A stretch of DNA of 64,000 bases. Origin: Paenibacillus periandrae (GTDB lineage Bacteria > Bacillota > Bacilli > Paenibacillales > NBRC-103111). The first letter of the stretch is position 1. Each line of letters starts with the position of its first letter. Both the position numbers and the translations under genes were made by a program. The stretch is from positions 248,001 through 312,000 of the forward strand of contig NZ_JAJNMU010000008.1 of assembly GCF_022458865.1 (NCBI RefSeq), given 5' to 3'. Below, piece after piece: positions 52,188 to 61,630 of the stretch. The notes below the pieces were generated by a model, which did no database searches, was not told the DNA's origin, and saw only the letters and a program-made list of their open reading frames with translations.

Positions 52188-52844
52188 ATGGATATTAAAA
52201 TTAAGATCGCCACTGAAAACGATAATCCCGGTGAATTGATGGCCTACCCAATGGCATTGGCATCTAATCGCAAAGCAACTACAGAGGATGTACTCACAAT
52301 ATGCCCACATTGCAGTAATCCATGTCTATATAACAAAGAGATTATTGAACTTGAACATCTGTATCACGGTCGCCTCGTAGCAGTCTGTTCAATCTGTGCA
52401 TTACTAATACGGAATATGACACTTACGCCTCAACAACGATACACCATTCTTTTGGCCACTGAAAGGTACCTGGATTGGTATCGTTATGGAAAAAGTGATA
52501 TGAACTCGCTTCTTAAACCAGTAATCGGAAAATGCTTTAAATTTGTCCATCCTGAAACTAAGGATCACTTCGCGATGATGCCAGTTGAAAACGGACCCAA
52601 TATAGATCAGTTGTACTACCGAAGAATTTCTGAAGATGTAGAAGCCTACATCATAGTTCCTCTCAATAAAGCAAACCGGTTATTGCTGCAATTTGAACAG
52701 GTATTTACCATGATGCCAATTCAAACCTCTTCATACTTTCAGTGTTTAAAAGAGTCGTTTGGTAACGTACAATCGCTTCCGTTCCTTGGAGATTATATAA
52801 CGACCTTAGGTATTTCATATAAACCATCTCCCGAGCCTAGATAG
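52188..52844 (+). CDS. Zinc-finger-containing hypothetical protein
   Basis: The 218-residue protein starts at ATG 52188, immediately after the stop of the Cys-cluster gene. CPHCSNPC (about 39-46) and CSIC (about 68-71) make a likely zinc site. The rest is mixed and unrecognised. The tight spacing indicates translational coupling with the YkgJ-type protein. Confidence 0.72.
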   Translation: MDIKIKIATENDNPGELMAYPMALASNRKATTEDVLTICPHCSNPCLYNKEIIELEHLYHGRLVAVCSICALLIRNMTLTPQQRYTILLATERYLDWYRYGKSDMNSLLKPVIGKCFKFVHPETKDHFAMMPVENGPNIDQLYYRRISEDVEAYIIVPLNKANRLLLQFEQVFTMMPIQTSSYFQCLKESFGNVQSLPFLGDYITTLGISYKPSPEPR

Positions 52845-52898
52845 TCAGTACGTTTGCATGCTGCCGCGGGATGATATGACAATAGGAGGCCTTTTATA

Positions 52899-53315
52899 AT
52901 GACAATGGTAACTAATCATTTATTTATGAAAGCTTACCTGATAGCCTACACAATATTCTTAGGGACATTTACAGTTGCGGTATTCAGTCCTGGATATTCT
53001 TACATTTCAGAGGATGATTACCGTTTATTTTTACAAATATCACTCCCATTTTTAATCATATTCCCTTTGTGTATGATTTACTCTGTTAGAAAGTGGTACA
53101 AAGACGTTAACTACTGCACTGAGAGAGTAATTGAAAGCTTTAGAAAAAGAGGATTGACAGTTAAATCAATATTTCTTAATGATGAAAAGCGTGAGACATA
53201 TCGGTTTCATGTAGACACGAATCAAGGAAAATTCGATTGTATTCTTGAGATTCGTTGGCTTAGTATGAAGGTTTTGTCTTATCCTGAATTAAATACAAAA
53301 AAATACTGGAATTAA
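52899..53315 (+). CDS. Two-span membrane protein
   Basis: ATG 52899 follows TAGGAGG. Hydrophobic helices lie at about 10-30 and 47-66, followed by a soluble C-terminal domain of about 70 residues with a charged beta-rich pattern. No family is recognised. Confidence 0.72.
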   Translation: MTMVTNHLFMKAYLIAYTIFLGTFTVAVFSPGYSYISEDDYRLFLQISLPFLIIFPLCMIYSVRKWYKDVNYCTERVIESFRKRGLTVKSIFLNDEKRETYRFHVDTNQGKFDCILEIRWLSMKVLSYPELNTKKYWN

Positions 53316-53899
53316 ATACTTAAGACTGCTAACGATCAATTATAAACAAAAAACCCTTGGAGTTCAGTTATTGATGCGATAAACCGGTAAAAAACAGCTT
53401 TGATTTGACATACTGCGATGAATGTCTAAATCCAAAACCTGATCTACAAGTATTGGAAGGCGACAGAAAAAAGGATGATCAGAGTGGTGTATATGCTAGC
53501 TAGAAATCTACTAGGTCGTGACACTCGTACATGAATTTTTCTTGGTAACTTTTTCAAAAAGGAGATTCGTTTCATGCAGACCCTAAAAGAAAAAATCGAA
53601 TGGATGCTTGCTGGGAAATTTTTAACCGACAGGAGATAAATCGTTATGTGCTTATGGCATAAATCTTAAAAAAATGGAATTTTATTCGATAGCAGAAAGG
53701 CAGTAGGATCTAAAAATCCAAAAGTTGTAGTCAGAGATCAACATATCCCACTTGAAGACATAGCTCTAAATATGGTCATCCTTGATACAACAATATAAGT
53801 TTGTCATTTTGCTTCACTGTTCGTTATGAACGGTGAAAATATGTGCAATGAATGCCTTCTTATAGGCATTATGAAAAGTAAAGAACCTTTGATTATTAC
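53316..53899. other. Gap with decayed gene fragments
   Basis: A 21-residue frame at 53574-53639 (MQTLKEKIEWMLAGKFLTDR) has a good AAGGAG but ends early. DSRKAVGSKNPKVVV and its continuation to TAA 53799 read open without a start. MNGENMCNECLLIG (53826 on) has a CxxC. Together these suggest one or two broken small genes. Confidence 0.4.
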
Positions 53900-53944
53900 A
53901 CAAAGCAAGTAACAGAATGAAATACCTGTTCATGAGGTGGTTGA

Positions 53945-54178
53945 ATGCAGGATTTAATTAAGGAGCTTACAAAGGCTCAACAAAAAAACTTATTGGAACT
54001 ATATGATTGGCACAATAGATTGGGATTGACCATAGGGCGGGGTTCTCGAACGGGTCGGTATCTTGTTGAAAAAGGATTGGCCATTCAGACTGGAGACGTA
54101 TTCAATTACGCATACCAATATCAAATAACCGATCTTGGTATGAAGGTTGTGGATTACATACGTGGAGATCGTCATTGA
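53945..54178 (+). CDS. Small protein preceding the recombinase
   Basis: ATG 53945 lies behind GAGGTGG. The 77-residue protein has a helix (LIKELTKAQQKNLLELYDWH), then a loop and strands (YQYQITDLGMKVVDYI), like a winged helix. It ends 9 bases before the recombinase gene, so it may be a directionality factor or regulator. A damaged copy of its 5' half exists at 59513. Confidence 0.68.
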   Translation: MQDLIKELTKAQQKNLLELYDWHNRLGLTIGRGSRTGRYLVEKGLAIQTGDVFNYAYQYQITDLGMKVVDYIRGDRH

Positions 54179-54187
54179 ATAAGTGGG

Positions 54188-55168
54188 GTGAACAATATCG
54201 AGTACATTACATCGGCTGACAACGAGCTCGAAAAATCAGAAGAGACTCTCAGTTTTCTCATGGAGCAAGCAAAAAAGTACGTTACTAATTCAAAAGCAGA
54301 AAATACTTTAAAATCATATCGGTCAGACTGGAAACATTTTAAAGACTGGTGTAAGAAATTCCAGTTACCTGATTTACCCACCAATGATGACACATACGCT
54401 TTATATTTATCAAATTTAGCTTTTGAAGGTTTCAAGGCAAGTACGATTCAAAGAAGAATGAGTGCGATTAGCCAGGCTCATACATTAGCAGGTCATGAAT
54501 CACCTTCAACAACAAGAATTAAAACCGTTTGGGCAGGGATTCGCCGTTTGCATGGAACCGCAGAAACCGGGAAACATCCAATCCTTATTGATACTTTGAA
54601 ACAAATGATATCTGAAGTTTCAGACAAGCATATAGGAGTCAGGGATAGAGCTTTGTTGTTGATTGGATTCGTCGGAGGTTTCCGCCGTTCCGAATTAGTA
54701 AACCTTGATATAGATGACGTTTCTTTATCCAAAGAAGGACTTATCGTCCGAATCCGTAAATCAAAAACTGACCAAGAAGGGAGAGGAGAACTTATTGGTT
54801 TACCATATGGTTCTAATGAAAATACCTGTCCTGTAAAATCATATCTGTCATGGACATCATCTGCAAACATCACATCTGGACCTATTTTTCGTCCCATAAA
54901 CAGGCATAACCAGATCTTAGATAAAAGGTTGTCCGGCAGAGCTGTTGCTTTAATTGTAAAGCGTTATGCTGAAGCCATCGGACTTGATGAAACTTTATAT
55001 GCCGGTCATAGCTTACGTTCAGGAATTGCCACGACACTTGCTATGCTCGGTAAAAGTGAACGTTCGATTATGAGACATACACGACACAAATCGGAAGCGA
55101 TGGTAAGAAGATATATTCGAACTGGATCTCTTTTCTCGGAAAATGTCGTAGACAATATAGGATTATAG
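54188..55168 (+). CDS. Tyrosine recombinase
   Basis: The 326-residue protein has a SAM-like core-binding domain (about 25-110) and a catalytic domain with Arg166 in GGFRRSEL, Lys193, His274 and Arg277 in HSLRSG, His300 in RHTRHKS and Tyr309 in VRRYI. All catalytic residues are present. It is of the XerC/D-like or plasmid-resolvase size class and could resolve multimers or integrate cassettes. GTG 54188 overlaps its GTGGGG site. Direct repeats of its flanks at 59467-59700 show that this locus has been duplicated and partly deleted. Confidence 0.93.
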   Translation: MNNIEYITSADNELEKSEETLSFLMEQAKKYVTNSKAENTLKSYRSDWKHFKDWCKKFQLPDLPTNDDTYALYLSNLAFEGFKASTIQRRMSAISQAHTLAGHESPSTTRIKTVWAGIRRLHGTAETGKHPILIDTLKQMISEVSDKHIGVRDRALLLIGFVGGFRRSELVNLDIDDVSLSKEGLIVRIRKSKTDQEGRGELIGLPYGSNENTCPVKSYLSWTSSANITSGPIFRPINRHNQILDKRLSGRAVALIVKRYAEAIGLDETLYAGHSLRSGIATTLAMLGKSERSIMRHTRHKSEAMVRRYIRTGSLFSENVVDNIGL

Positions 55169-55269
55169 TCTTGTATAATTTTAGATGTAAAAAAGATGAA
55201 CACACTATACCAAGAGATGGATTCCTGAAAATAAAATATTCATATTGTAAAGCGCCCATTGGCAATAGC
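55160..55269 (+). repeat. 3' flank of the recombinase locus, duplicated at 59592-59700
   Basis: About 110 bases downstream of the recombinase (GGATTATAGTCTTGTAT to AAAGCGCCCATTGGC) recur with substitutions at 59592-59700. Confidence 0.75.
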
Positions 55270-55472
55270 CTATTACTCTCCCCAAAGATACAACCATGTG
55301 TTTGCTCGCTTCCAACCGTATGAGGGGAATGAGGAGATATTTTTATCTACACAATTTAAGACCATACAAGGATAGAGGAGATATCATGTTAGGGTATGCA
55401 GATTAACCAGATGATGTCGTAAGATAGAGTACCGTTAGAAAGGCTGTTGAGTTAGACAATACAAGTACTTCA

Positions 55473-55847
55473 ATGCCTCAGAAACCAAGTGGTGTAAATG
55501 CCCCTTCACAAGCACAACCAGCAGCACCACAAGCGAATGCATCAAATTTGCCAGTGGAAGATAAATATGCTGGCAAGGTGTTTGTTAGTGGTAAAGATAT
55601 ATTTGAAGCTGTTATGGTAGACTCTACAGATATTGCACTTAAGATGAATACAACATCTAAAAATGGAATTCCTAATTTTTTCTACGACAATAAAAATTAT
55701 AGTATAGATAAATCTGATTTTTATTTCTATATGGACACTCAAGAGGGATACTGGAATGTTGAAGCAATAAAAAGTTTCATTCCTTCTAAATATTTAGAGA
55801 ATATGCCTAAATATCAAATTGTGAATAATACACCAACAAAGAAATAA
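55473..55847 (+). CDS. Probable C-terminal fragment of an exported protein
   Basis: The 124-residue frame opens with a Pro/Ala/Gln-rich linker (about 1-28) and then a compact domain (YAGKVFVSGKDIFEAVMVDS, IPNFFYDNKNYSIDK). The frame is open for 16 codons before ATG 55473, with no ribosome binding site or signal peptide, so it appears to have lost its N-terminus. The linker resembles the spacer of Bacillota lipoproteins or cell-surface proteins. Confidence 0.5.
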   Translation: MPQKPSGVNAPSQAQPAAPQANASNLPVEDKYAGKVFVSGKDIFEAVMVDSTDIALKMNTTSKNGIPNFFYDNKNYSIDKSDFYFYMDTQEGYWNVEAIKSFIPSKYLENMPKYQIVNNTPTKK

Positions 55848-56254
55848 TCAACCAAATGTCGCAACATAGGTTTTAGAGTCAACATATTGTTGCGTTACCA
55901 GATCAAAATTATTTACTTTAGGCATCAAGCGGAATGCTCAGGACTTGGGCTGCTTCCACTGAATGTAGCGATATACACATGCCACCGGCGCGATAGGCCG
56001 TGACCAACAAATGCTCTTGTTATGGGCAGCACCGTGTATGTTACGACTAATGAATTCAAAGAATTCATTGATTTTCGAGAAGGTATGCTGAGCCAGGCAA
56101 GTGGCCTTCCGACAAGATCTTATCCGGATGTCACTAAATAAGCATTCTTTTGTTCTCATAAAAGTACACCGTGATGAAGATACAGGACATCGAAGTGTAA
56201 CAAAGATAATAGAAATTTAATGTTCTTAAATTAACTTCGGGTGAGGGATAAAGA
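55848..56254. other. Gap with a short coding remnant
   Basis: ATG 56022 to TAA 56141 encodes 39 residues (MGSTVYVTTNEFKEFIDFRE then GLPTRSYPDVTK) with no ribosome binding site; it looks like the end of a lost gene. Confidence 0.35.
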
Positions 56255-56500
56255 ATGATAATAACCATTAAGATAGTACTGACAGTACTTTTAACTCTGG
56301 CACTGATACCAATAAGGAACAGATTTGAGGCACTGAGAGAGTCTAAAATGCCTACTAAGTCAACACCTGAATTCTTAATTGGGGTATTGAGGAGGAAAAC
56401 CGCAACCTCGGATGATGTAGCGATAGCATTAGGTTTGTTCTTAATTAACTTTTTACTTTTAGTGCTGATCTCTGGTTACTTCTTAATATGGTTCTGGTAA
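56255..56500 (+). CDS. Two-span small membrane protein
   Basis: ATG 56255 follows GTGAGGG. The 81-residue protein has hydrophobic helices at about 2-20 and 57-80 with a basic loop between. No family is recognised. Confidence 0.65.
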   Translation: MIITIKIVLTVLLTLALIPIRNRFEALRESKMPTKSTPEFLIGVLRRKTATSDDVAIALGLFLINFLLLVLISGYFLIWFW

Positions 56501-56581
56501 AGAGTAGGGATGAAAGATTAATATGGATACATGTTATATTATGGAGTGTGAGTATTTTGAGGCGAGAACCATGAATCAAAT

Positions 56582-56619
56582 CCAAAAAGAAGCGGGAGGG
56601 AAAACCCGCTTCTTTTTGG
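56582..56619. terminator. Perfect 15-bp hairpin terminator
   Basis: CCAAAAAGAAGCGGG (56582-56596) pairs with CCCGCTTCTTTTTGG (56605-56619) across 8 bases; ATTTTGTTT follows. Confidence 0.88.
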
Positions 56620-56910
56620 ATTTTGTTTACCCCTATCAAATATAAGCAAATATAGGTTTATATATGAGATTCATCACGATCCCTTAGTTTATCCTTTATT
56701 AGCTTCTGTTGTTGTACATCCACTACTGTCTAATAACACAACAATCTTCCTTGCTTCCACACTCGTTCCTCTTCAGTCGTTTTTATCATTTTTAGCTCCT
56801 TATATTTTTGAGATGCTGAATCCCTTAATTCACAATTCTCATCCAAGAGATGTTCTACCGTGAATTTTAGCACCCGATAAAGTTTGGGAAGGAATACGGC
56901 ATAGATCCAC
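56620..56910. other. Intergenic, nothing recognised
   Basis: An AT-rich stretch without a supported frame. Confidence 0.25.
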
Positions 56911-56912
56911 TA

Positions 56913-57098
56913 TATAATAAATCAGAGCGAATAAAAGGATTAGCAATTATATGACTGTATTAAGATTCGAAGAAGTCTATAAAGTTAACTATCATTCTAT
57001 CAAACGTAGTTACAGTAAGAATAGGGATTCAAATACCAATGACCTTAGCACCTTTAAAGCGGGTTGGAGAACAATACATCCAGCCCGCTTCTTTTCTC
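56913..57098 (+). promoter_or_regulatory. TATAAT box followed by a terminator hairpin
   Basis: TATAAT at 56913-56918 lacks a good -35. About 140 bases on, 57057-57068 (AAGCGGGTTGGA) pairs with 57079-57090 with one U-G, followed by CTTTTCTC. The next gene is 190 bases further. A frame through this stretch (56951-57178) crosses the hairpin and is not called. Confidence 0.45.
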
Positions 57099-57277
57099 AA
57101 CTGGTTAATCCAGCCTTTGAAATTGCATGGGTGGAGCAATATTTAATCAGTATCCTAAAGAAACCCGCTTCAACCTAGAATGAAATCTTAAAAATATGAA
57201 TGAGACTAACAGGTTTGGCCTCGACTATCATATAATAACAAATAGGAAATAAATTGGTAGCAGGGAAGTGTATTATC

Positions 57278-57826
57278 ATGAAGGAATACATGAATGACAT
57301 CTCAGAGTTTTCAGATTTAGATCAACTGTACCTATTAAACATATCAAAAACATCCATTTGCAACTTTTCTTTCGAATTCATTTCTCGTTGCATTTCGTTT
57401 CTCCACAAACAAGGGAGTAAATCTTTTGGATCTGTGATTATTATGATTGATGGATACGGAGATGACCCTGCAGAAATCTATGAAATACCAGAAGTACGAA
57501 AATGGATGTCTGAACTTTTTATACGATATCCTTATTTTCTTTACTTTATTAATTATAGTCTCGATTCACACATTTCCTTACTTTCTTGTATAGGAGATAT
57601 TGCTGTAGTATATGCTGGAGTTAAAACACAAGCACCGATGGAATACAAACGTCAAGGGATAGACCCCATACATGACGTTGAGCCAAAGAAATGGGTTATT
57701 ACTTTATCTGACAACCTCTTTTTCTTAATGAAAAGGGCTCTTATTGACTATGGCCAACAAATCAACGATTTTTTGGGGCCTGCTGAAACTATAAAAATGA
57801 TAACGGTAATTACAAATCGCTCATAG
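57278..57826 (+). CDS. Hypothetical protein
   Basis: GGGAAG (57263-57268) fits ATG 57278; TTG 57254 is an in-frame alternative. The 182-residue protein is rich in aromatic residues (YPYFLYFINYSLD) with alternating strands and helices, and MIDGYGDDPAEIYEIPEV in the first half. It does not look membrane-bound. No family is recognised. Confidence 0.7.
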   Translation: MKEYMNDISEFSDLDQLYLLNISKTSICNFSFEFISRCISFLHKQGSKSFGSVIIMIDGYGDDPAEIYEIPEVRKWMSELFIRYPYFLYFINYSLDSHISLLSCIGDIAVVYAGVKTQAPMEYKRQGIDPIHDVEPKKWVITLSDNLFFLMKRALIDYGQQINDFLGPAETIKMITVITNRS

Positions 57827-57909
57827 GAGATGTATTAATCACTTGGGGTAACGACATTCTATCCGAATATCAAAAAAAATGGGGAAAGGGGTTTTACTGA
57901 ATTCAATAG

Positions 57910-58068
57910 AAAATAGTCACATCTTATGCAAAACTCTACAGGGCCATTTATCAATTAAAAGAATGGTTCTTAAACCTCGCAGACGATCCTTCCGTTTTTA
58001 TGTTTATCTGGACTCCAGGAATTAAAGATGTGCTCTTAGCACTTTGCCGTAAGACATTGTTACAGTAA
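57910..58068 (+). pseudogene. N-terminally truncated coding fragment
   Basis: The frame 57910-58068 reads AKLYRAIYQLKEWFLNLADD and VFMFIWTPGIKDVLLALCRK with coding character, but no start codon precedes it after the stop at 57907. It is probably the 3' end of a lost gene. Confidence 0.45.
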
Positions 58069-58112
58069 GTACTGGATGGATATAATTTTAGTTGATAGGA
58101 GTTGGAAGCTCG

Positions 58113-58931
58113 GTGAACCTATTTAATCACTACAAGCAGCGTGAAAATCACTGTACGAACATTTTAATGAACCTTCTTTCTATGAGGGAATCGGACTTGC
58201 TGCAGCCTTTTTTGAATGAACTTCTACATAATGTTTCAGTTTTGGATTATAATGACGTTCGATTCTTGCTGTTTGCTCAACATCCCCCTGAAAGAAAGAT
58301 GCCTCATGAATTCTTAGTTGGCGTTGCACCCTTTCCACGTAAAGAAACGATTGATAAGATCATTCCTAACCCAGGATCTATTCCGGATGCATGGATTATA
58401 GGTAAAAATTTCACTATCTTATTCGAATTCAAAGTGACTGGTATGCTTGATGAAGCTCAACTTGCATCGCATAAAGAGAAGCTATCGCCAAACTGCCAGA
58501 TAATCGAATTTACATGGAAGCAGGTTGGGGAGGTACTACGAAGACTAAATCACAAGGATGGTACTACTCAATGGCTGATCGAACAGTTCTGTGAGGTTAT
58601 TTCGGAGTTTGAATCACCACGGCCGGCATCGGGAATGCCTAAAGAAATTATTCGTTTCAATGGGCCCAAGACTACTGAGCCGTATTTCATTATTACTGGG
58701 AATAAGAGGTTAAAAACATACAATGTGGACGTTAAATTGCCAATGGGAGAGCCACAGCGACTACTGAATGACGGAGTCGGCATAGAAGCTAACCGACGTT
58801 GGATTCGTCAATACATCCAAAGCAGCGGGAATCCGATAGCGTTCTTGGGAGAAGACTCATTAGTTATTGATTACACTATAGATCCGGACCGAGATCCCAA
58901 AAAAAACAAATTTCAACGATGGATATTATAG
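58113..58931 (+). CDS. PD-(D/E)XK nuclease-family protein
   Basis: ATAGGAG (58096-58102) fits GTG 58113; TTG 58092 is in frame but overlaps the site. Residues 1-20 (NHYKQRENHCTNILMNLL) resemble the Q-x-E-N-x-x-T-N-x-L-L opening of a PD-(D/E)XK family often found beside restriction and defence genes. The active site is Asp92 in IPDAWI and Glu105-Phe-Lys107 in LFEFKVTG, followed by a Gln/His-rich helix. Length is 272 residues. It may be a stand-alone nuclease of a defence or conflict system. No methylase or helicase partner is adjacent. Confidence 0.82.
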   Translation: MNLFNHYKQRENHCTNILMNLLSMRESDLLQPFLNELLHNVSVLDYNDVRFLLFAQHPPERKMPHEFLVGVAPFPRKETIDKIIPNPGSIPDAWIIGKNFTILFEFKVTGMLDEAQLASHKEKLSPNCQIIEFTWKQVGEVLRRLNHKDGTTQWLIEQFCEVISEFESPRPASGMPKEIIRFNGPKTTEPYFIITGNKRLKTYNVDVKLPMGEPQRLLNDGVGIEANRRWIRQYIQSSGNPIAFLGEDSLVIDYTIDPDRDPKKNKFQRWIL

Positions 58932-59466
58932 TATACCATGTAACCGAATTGTTGAATGATATCTGCAACCAGGAGGTTCTTAATCATGTACCGTTGTCTG
59001 AAACCCATATCGTGAACATTATTCGAACTTCAGATAGATGTAGAACTTATCATGAGAAAAGAGAAAAATAAGAAATAAAGAGCTCACAGATTCAATAAAT
59101 AAAATAGGTCAGGGAGTTCTCGTAACTGATGATAAAAGTTTCCAGCAACATGCCGTTATCTGACATACCATAAGCTGTTTAGATCTAGACAAAAATATTA
59201 CACATCAGTAAGCGATTCTCAGTATATTTCAACGATATAGAAATCACCTCGTTTAATAAAAGATACTTAACCTTTCTTTTTATTACGAAAGTATCTAGCC
59301 GCGCAGCCCCCTCAAGATGAGATTTCCCAGTTCCCTATAGACGACGAGGTAGATAAGTTCGAGGTGGAAGTGCCGCTAGGTATGGTTCTGACGATCCCTA
59401 ATCATTCGAGGGCTTATCCAATATATGAAGAAATCCGCATGAACAAAGCAGCCGCGGCGCTATACA
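58932..59466. other. Gap with a GC-richer coding fragment
   Basis: From about 59290 to TAA 59489 a frame reads AAQPPQDEISQF, DDEVDKFEVEVPLGMVLTIP and NKAAAALYNKAINRM without a start. It has a base composition unlike its surroundings, so it is likely the 3' end of a transferred gene cut by the rearrangement next to it. Confidence 0.4.
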
Positions 59467-59700
59467 ACAAAGCAATTAACAGAATGTAATTACCTGTTCA
59501 TGAGGTGGTTGAGTGCAGGAGTTAATTAAAGACCTACAAAGGCACAACAGAAAATCTTATTGGAACTATATGATTGGCACAATAGATTTGGGGTTATAGC
59601 CTTGTATCTATTTAGAAGTTAAAAAAGAAGAACTACTATATCAGGAGATGGAATCCTGATAATAAAATATTCATATTTTAAAGCGCCCATTGGCATAGCC
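59467..59700 (+). repeat. Deleted copy of the recombinase locus
   Basis: 59467-59594 matches 53900-54027 (the upstream leader and first 27 codons of the small protein), and 59592-59700 matches 55160-55269 (the 3' flank). The 1.1 kb holding the recombinase is missing; the join falls in short shared sequence (AATAGATTTGGGGTT). At the end, CCCATTGGC/GCCAATGGG forms a hairpin. Confidence 0.8.
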
Positions 59701-59707
59701 AATGGGA

Positions 59708-59883
59708 CTTTACCCTGTTAAGTCTTATCTTACATGGAGAACAACTGCACGTATTTATTCAGGCCATTATTTCGTTCGATTATCCAGTCAATATCAGTTT
59801 CAAATAAACGGTTATCAAATGAGGAAGTCGATTTAAACGTTAAGCAATACATTGATGCTGCCGTAATCAATGGAAAACAATAA
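59708..59883 (+). pseudogene. Tyrosine recombinase fragment
   Basis: In shifting frames the sequence reads PVKSYLTW, SGPLFR and NKRLSNEEVDLNVKQYIDAA, which align with PVKSYLSW, SGPIFR and DKRLSGRAVALIVKRYAEAI of the intact recombinase (54830-54970). It is a diverged, broken relative rather than an exact copy. Confidence 0.65.
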
Positions 59884-60246
59884 TGTTAAGCCCTTATTCT
59901 TACGTTCTGGTCTTGTCACTACCTCTGTTATGCATGGACAAGCGTTCGCAATATTATACATCACACCCGTCATCGTTCCGAATTAATTATAAATACATAT
60001 CGTATCTGTATTTCCTTAGAACTTCACCAGTATATAATTGATCTTTAAATTGGATCCACACTTTAATGCCTCGGTTATTTCTCGATTCCGTCGGATAATG
60101 GTAGTCTTGAATTACCACATTGGAGATTCCGATTATCATCTAATCACACCCTCTCAAATGATGGTTTAGATATGTTTTATCGGGATCTACATGTAGATCC
60201 CACCTCATAATCAGGATTGTAAGTCATTATATCGAAGGTGGGAAAA
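59884..60246. other. Intergenic, nothing recognised
   Basis: A short GGGATCTACATGTAGATCCC inverted repeat (60181-60200) lies 46 bases before the next start codon and may be an operator or hairpin. No gene is supported. Confidence 0.4.
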
Positions 60247-61146
60247 ATGGAAGGATTACTACCATTTGAATTCTATAACGCAACTGTTAAACAGCAATAT
60301 ATTAATAAGAACAATAAAAAAAATAAAAATGATCTCAAATACCTATTTCAGATGTCATCTATATTGGAAAACCACTTGATTGAAGATTTAGCAAAATTAG
60401 ACCTTTTTCAACTTCGTTCAGTAATGTTCTTATTGAGTCCACAATCAATTACTGAATCATTGACATATATAGACTTGATAAAGAAGTACATTAATTGGTA
60501 TAGGAACATTGATCCTTCTCAAGAGGTAATTGATCTGGAACAACTTAATAGAAGATGGGCTCTTCAATTCGTTGCCAAGGACGAGAACTTAGCAGTAGAA
60601 GAAAAAAAGAAGGACAAAGGTAACGAAGTGGTATATACGAATGCAGAATGCATTAGGGCTCTTCTAAATTTCTATAACAAATATCAAACAACATCATCGC
60701 GTGTGTATAGATCAGAAAAATTAAAGCCAAGTTATACCTACTTATCAAATCGGTATGGAAACTGGAATAGCATTTTAGCATTTGCAAGCATAAAACCTGA
60801 ATTTATCAATAATCAAGTAAAGTATTCTAAAAGAGAGTGTATTTCTGCTGTCGAAGAATTTTACAAAATCCACCATTCTACAAGTTCAGGATTATACGTA
60901 AAAACTCAGTGGAAACCTACCTTTCCAGTCCTCCTGTCAAATCTAAAATGTAAAACTTGGAATGAAGTTCTTTTATTGGTCGGAATCACACCTGATAAGG
61001 AACGTGCAGAAGTAGCTTTAGAATTAGCAAAGTATTTAGTTAAATTTAACAACAATGACTTATTTAAAATTCGGGAATTTGCTCAGAGTCTAGATAAATC
61101 ACCACATTATGAAGAAGGCCATCTGATAAAATATCGAAGCGTTTGA
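60247..61146 (+). CDS. Protein with two homing-endonuclease-associated repeats
   Basis: AAGGTGGG fits ATG 60247. The 299-residue protein starts with a helical domain (about 1-95) similar in pattern to the SAM-like core-binding domain of phage integrases. Two related segments follow at about 130-183 and 193-247; each runs Y-(T/S)-x-x-E-C-I-x-A, then TSS-x-(V/L)-Y, then a W-N-x-(I/V)-L and a G- or S-I-(K/T)-P end. This is the pattern of the HNH/homing-endonuclease-associated repeat (Pfam HNH_repeat), a small DNA-binding module. No nuclease motif follows, so it is probably a DNA-binding protein only. A perfect palindrome at 60181-60200 lies upstream. Confidence 0.78.
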   Translation: MEGLLPFEFYNATVKQQYINKNNKKNKNDLKYLFQMSSILENHLIEDLAKLDLFQLRSVMFLLSPQSITESLTYIDLIKKYINWYRNIDPSQEVIDLEQLNRRWALQFVAKDENLAVEEKKKDKGNEVVYTNAECIRALLNFYNKYQTTSSRVYRSEKLKPSYTYLSNRYGNWNSILAFASIKPEFINNQVKYSKRECISAVEEFYKIHHSTSSGLYVKTQWKPTFPVLLSNLKCKTWNEVLLLVGITPDKERAEVALELAKYLVKFNNNDLFKIREFAQSLDKSPHYEEGHLIKYRSV

Positions 61147-61244
61147 CTGAGAAGTTCGATGCATTGAATTTCTACTTTCAATCTAATCAGTGTATCCTAA
61201 CCTGTTGAAAGTCGTAATTCAAGGTTAAAGGAGGACTAAAGAAA

Positions 61245-61463
61245 ATGTTCAAACTTTGGTTAAGTACAGTATTGAAAATCATTTTAAGGCAAGTCCTTGT
61301 TCTTGCTTCTATTATCTTGCTATATACGTTCTTGTGTGGATTTGGTACTTCTCAACAAGCAGCAGCAGCAGTATTCTTTGTTTTCATTGTAGGATTATGG
61401 ATCTTTATAGATCTATATTCTCCTCATAAGCTTCGAAAAGGTAATGATCAACACGATCTATAA
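61245..61463 (+). CDS. Two-span small membrane protein
   Basis: ATG 61245 follows AAAGGAGG. The 72-residue protein has hydrophobic helices at about 14-32 and 38-58 and a charged C-terminus. No family is recognised. Confidence 0.7.
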   Translation: MFKLWLSTVLKIILRQVLVLASIILLYTFLCGFGTSQQAAAAVFFVFIVGLWIFIDLYSPHKLRKGNDQHDL

Positions 61464-61630
61464 AGCACACCGTGGGAAGAGATGGAACTGTTCAGAATAA
61501 ACCCATCTGGTTAACTTTGCAGTACTTTGTATTAAGTTTAACAGTGTATAATCCCTATGCAAAAACTTTATAAATTTAGTAAAGTATTAGGATAGTATCC
61601 CTTAGGTAATGAGGACGGTGTAAATTTGTA

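Noticed and set aside
56951..57178. 75-residue frame upstream of 57278
   Set aside because: It crosses a terminator-like hairpin and has no ribosome binding site.
53900..59700. Integrated cassette bounded by attL/attR
   Set aside because: The repeated flanks are parts of the recombinase locus itself and show an internal deletion, not a core attachment site with crossover symmetry.
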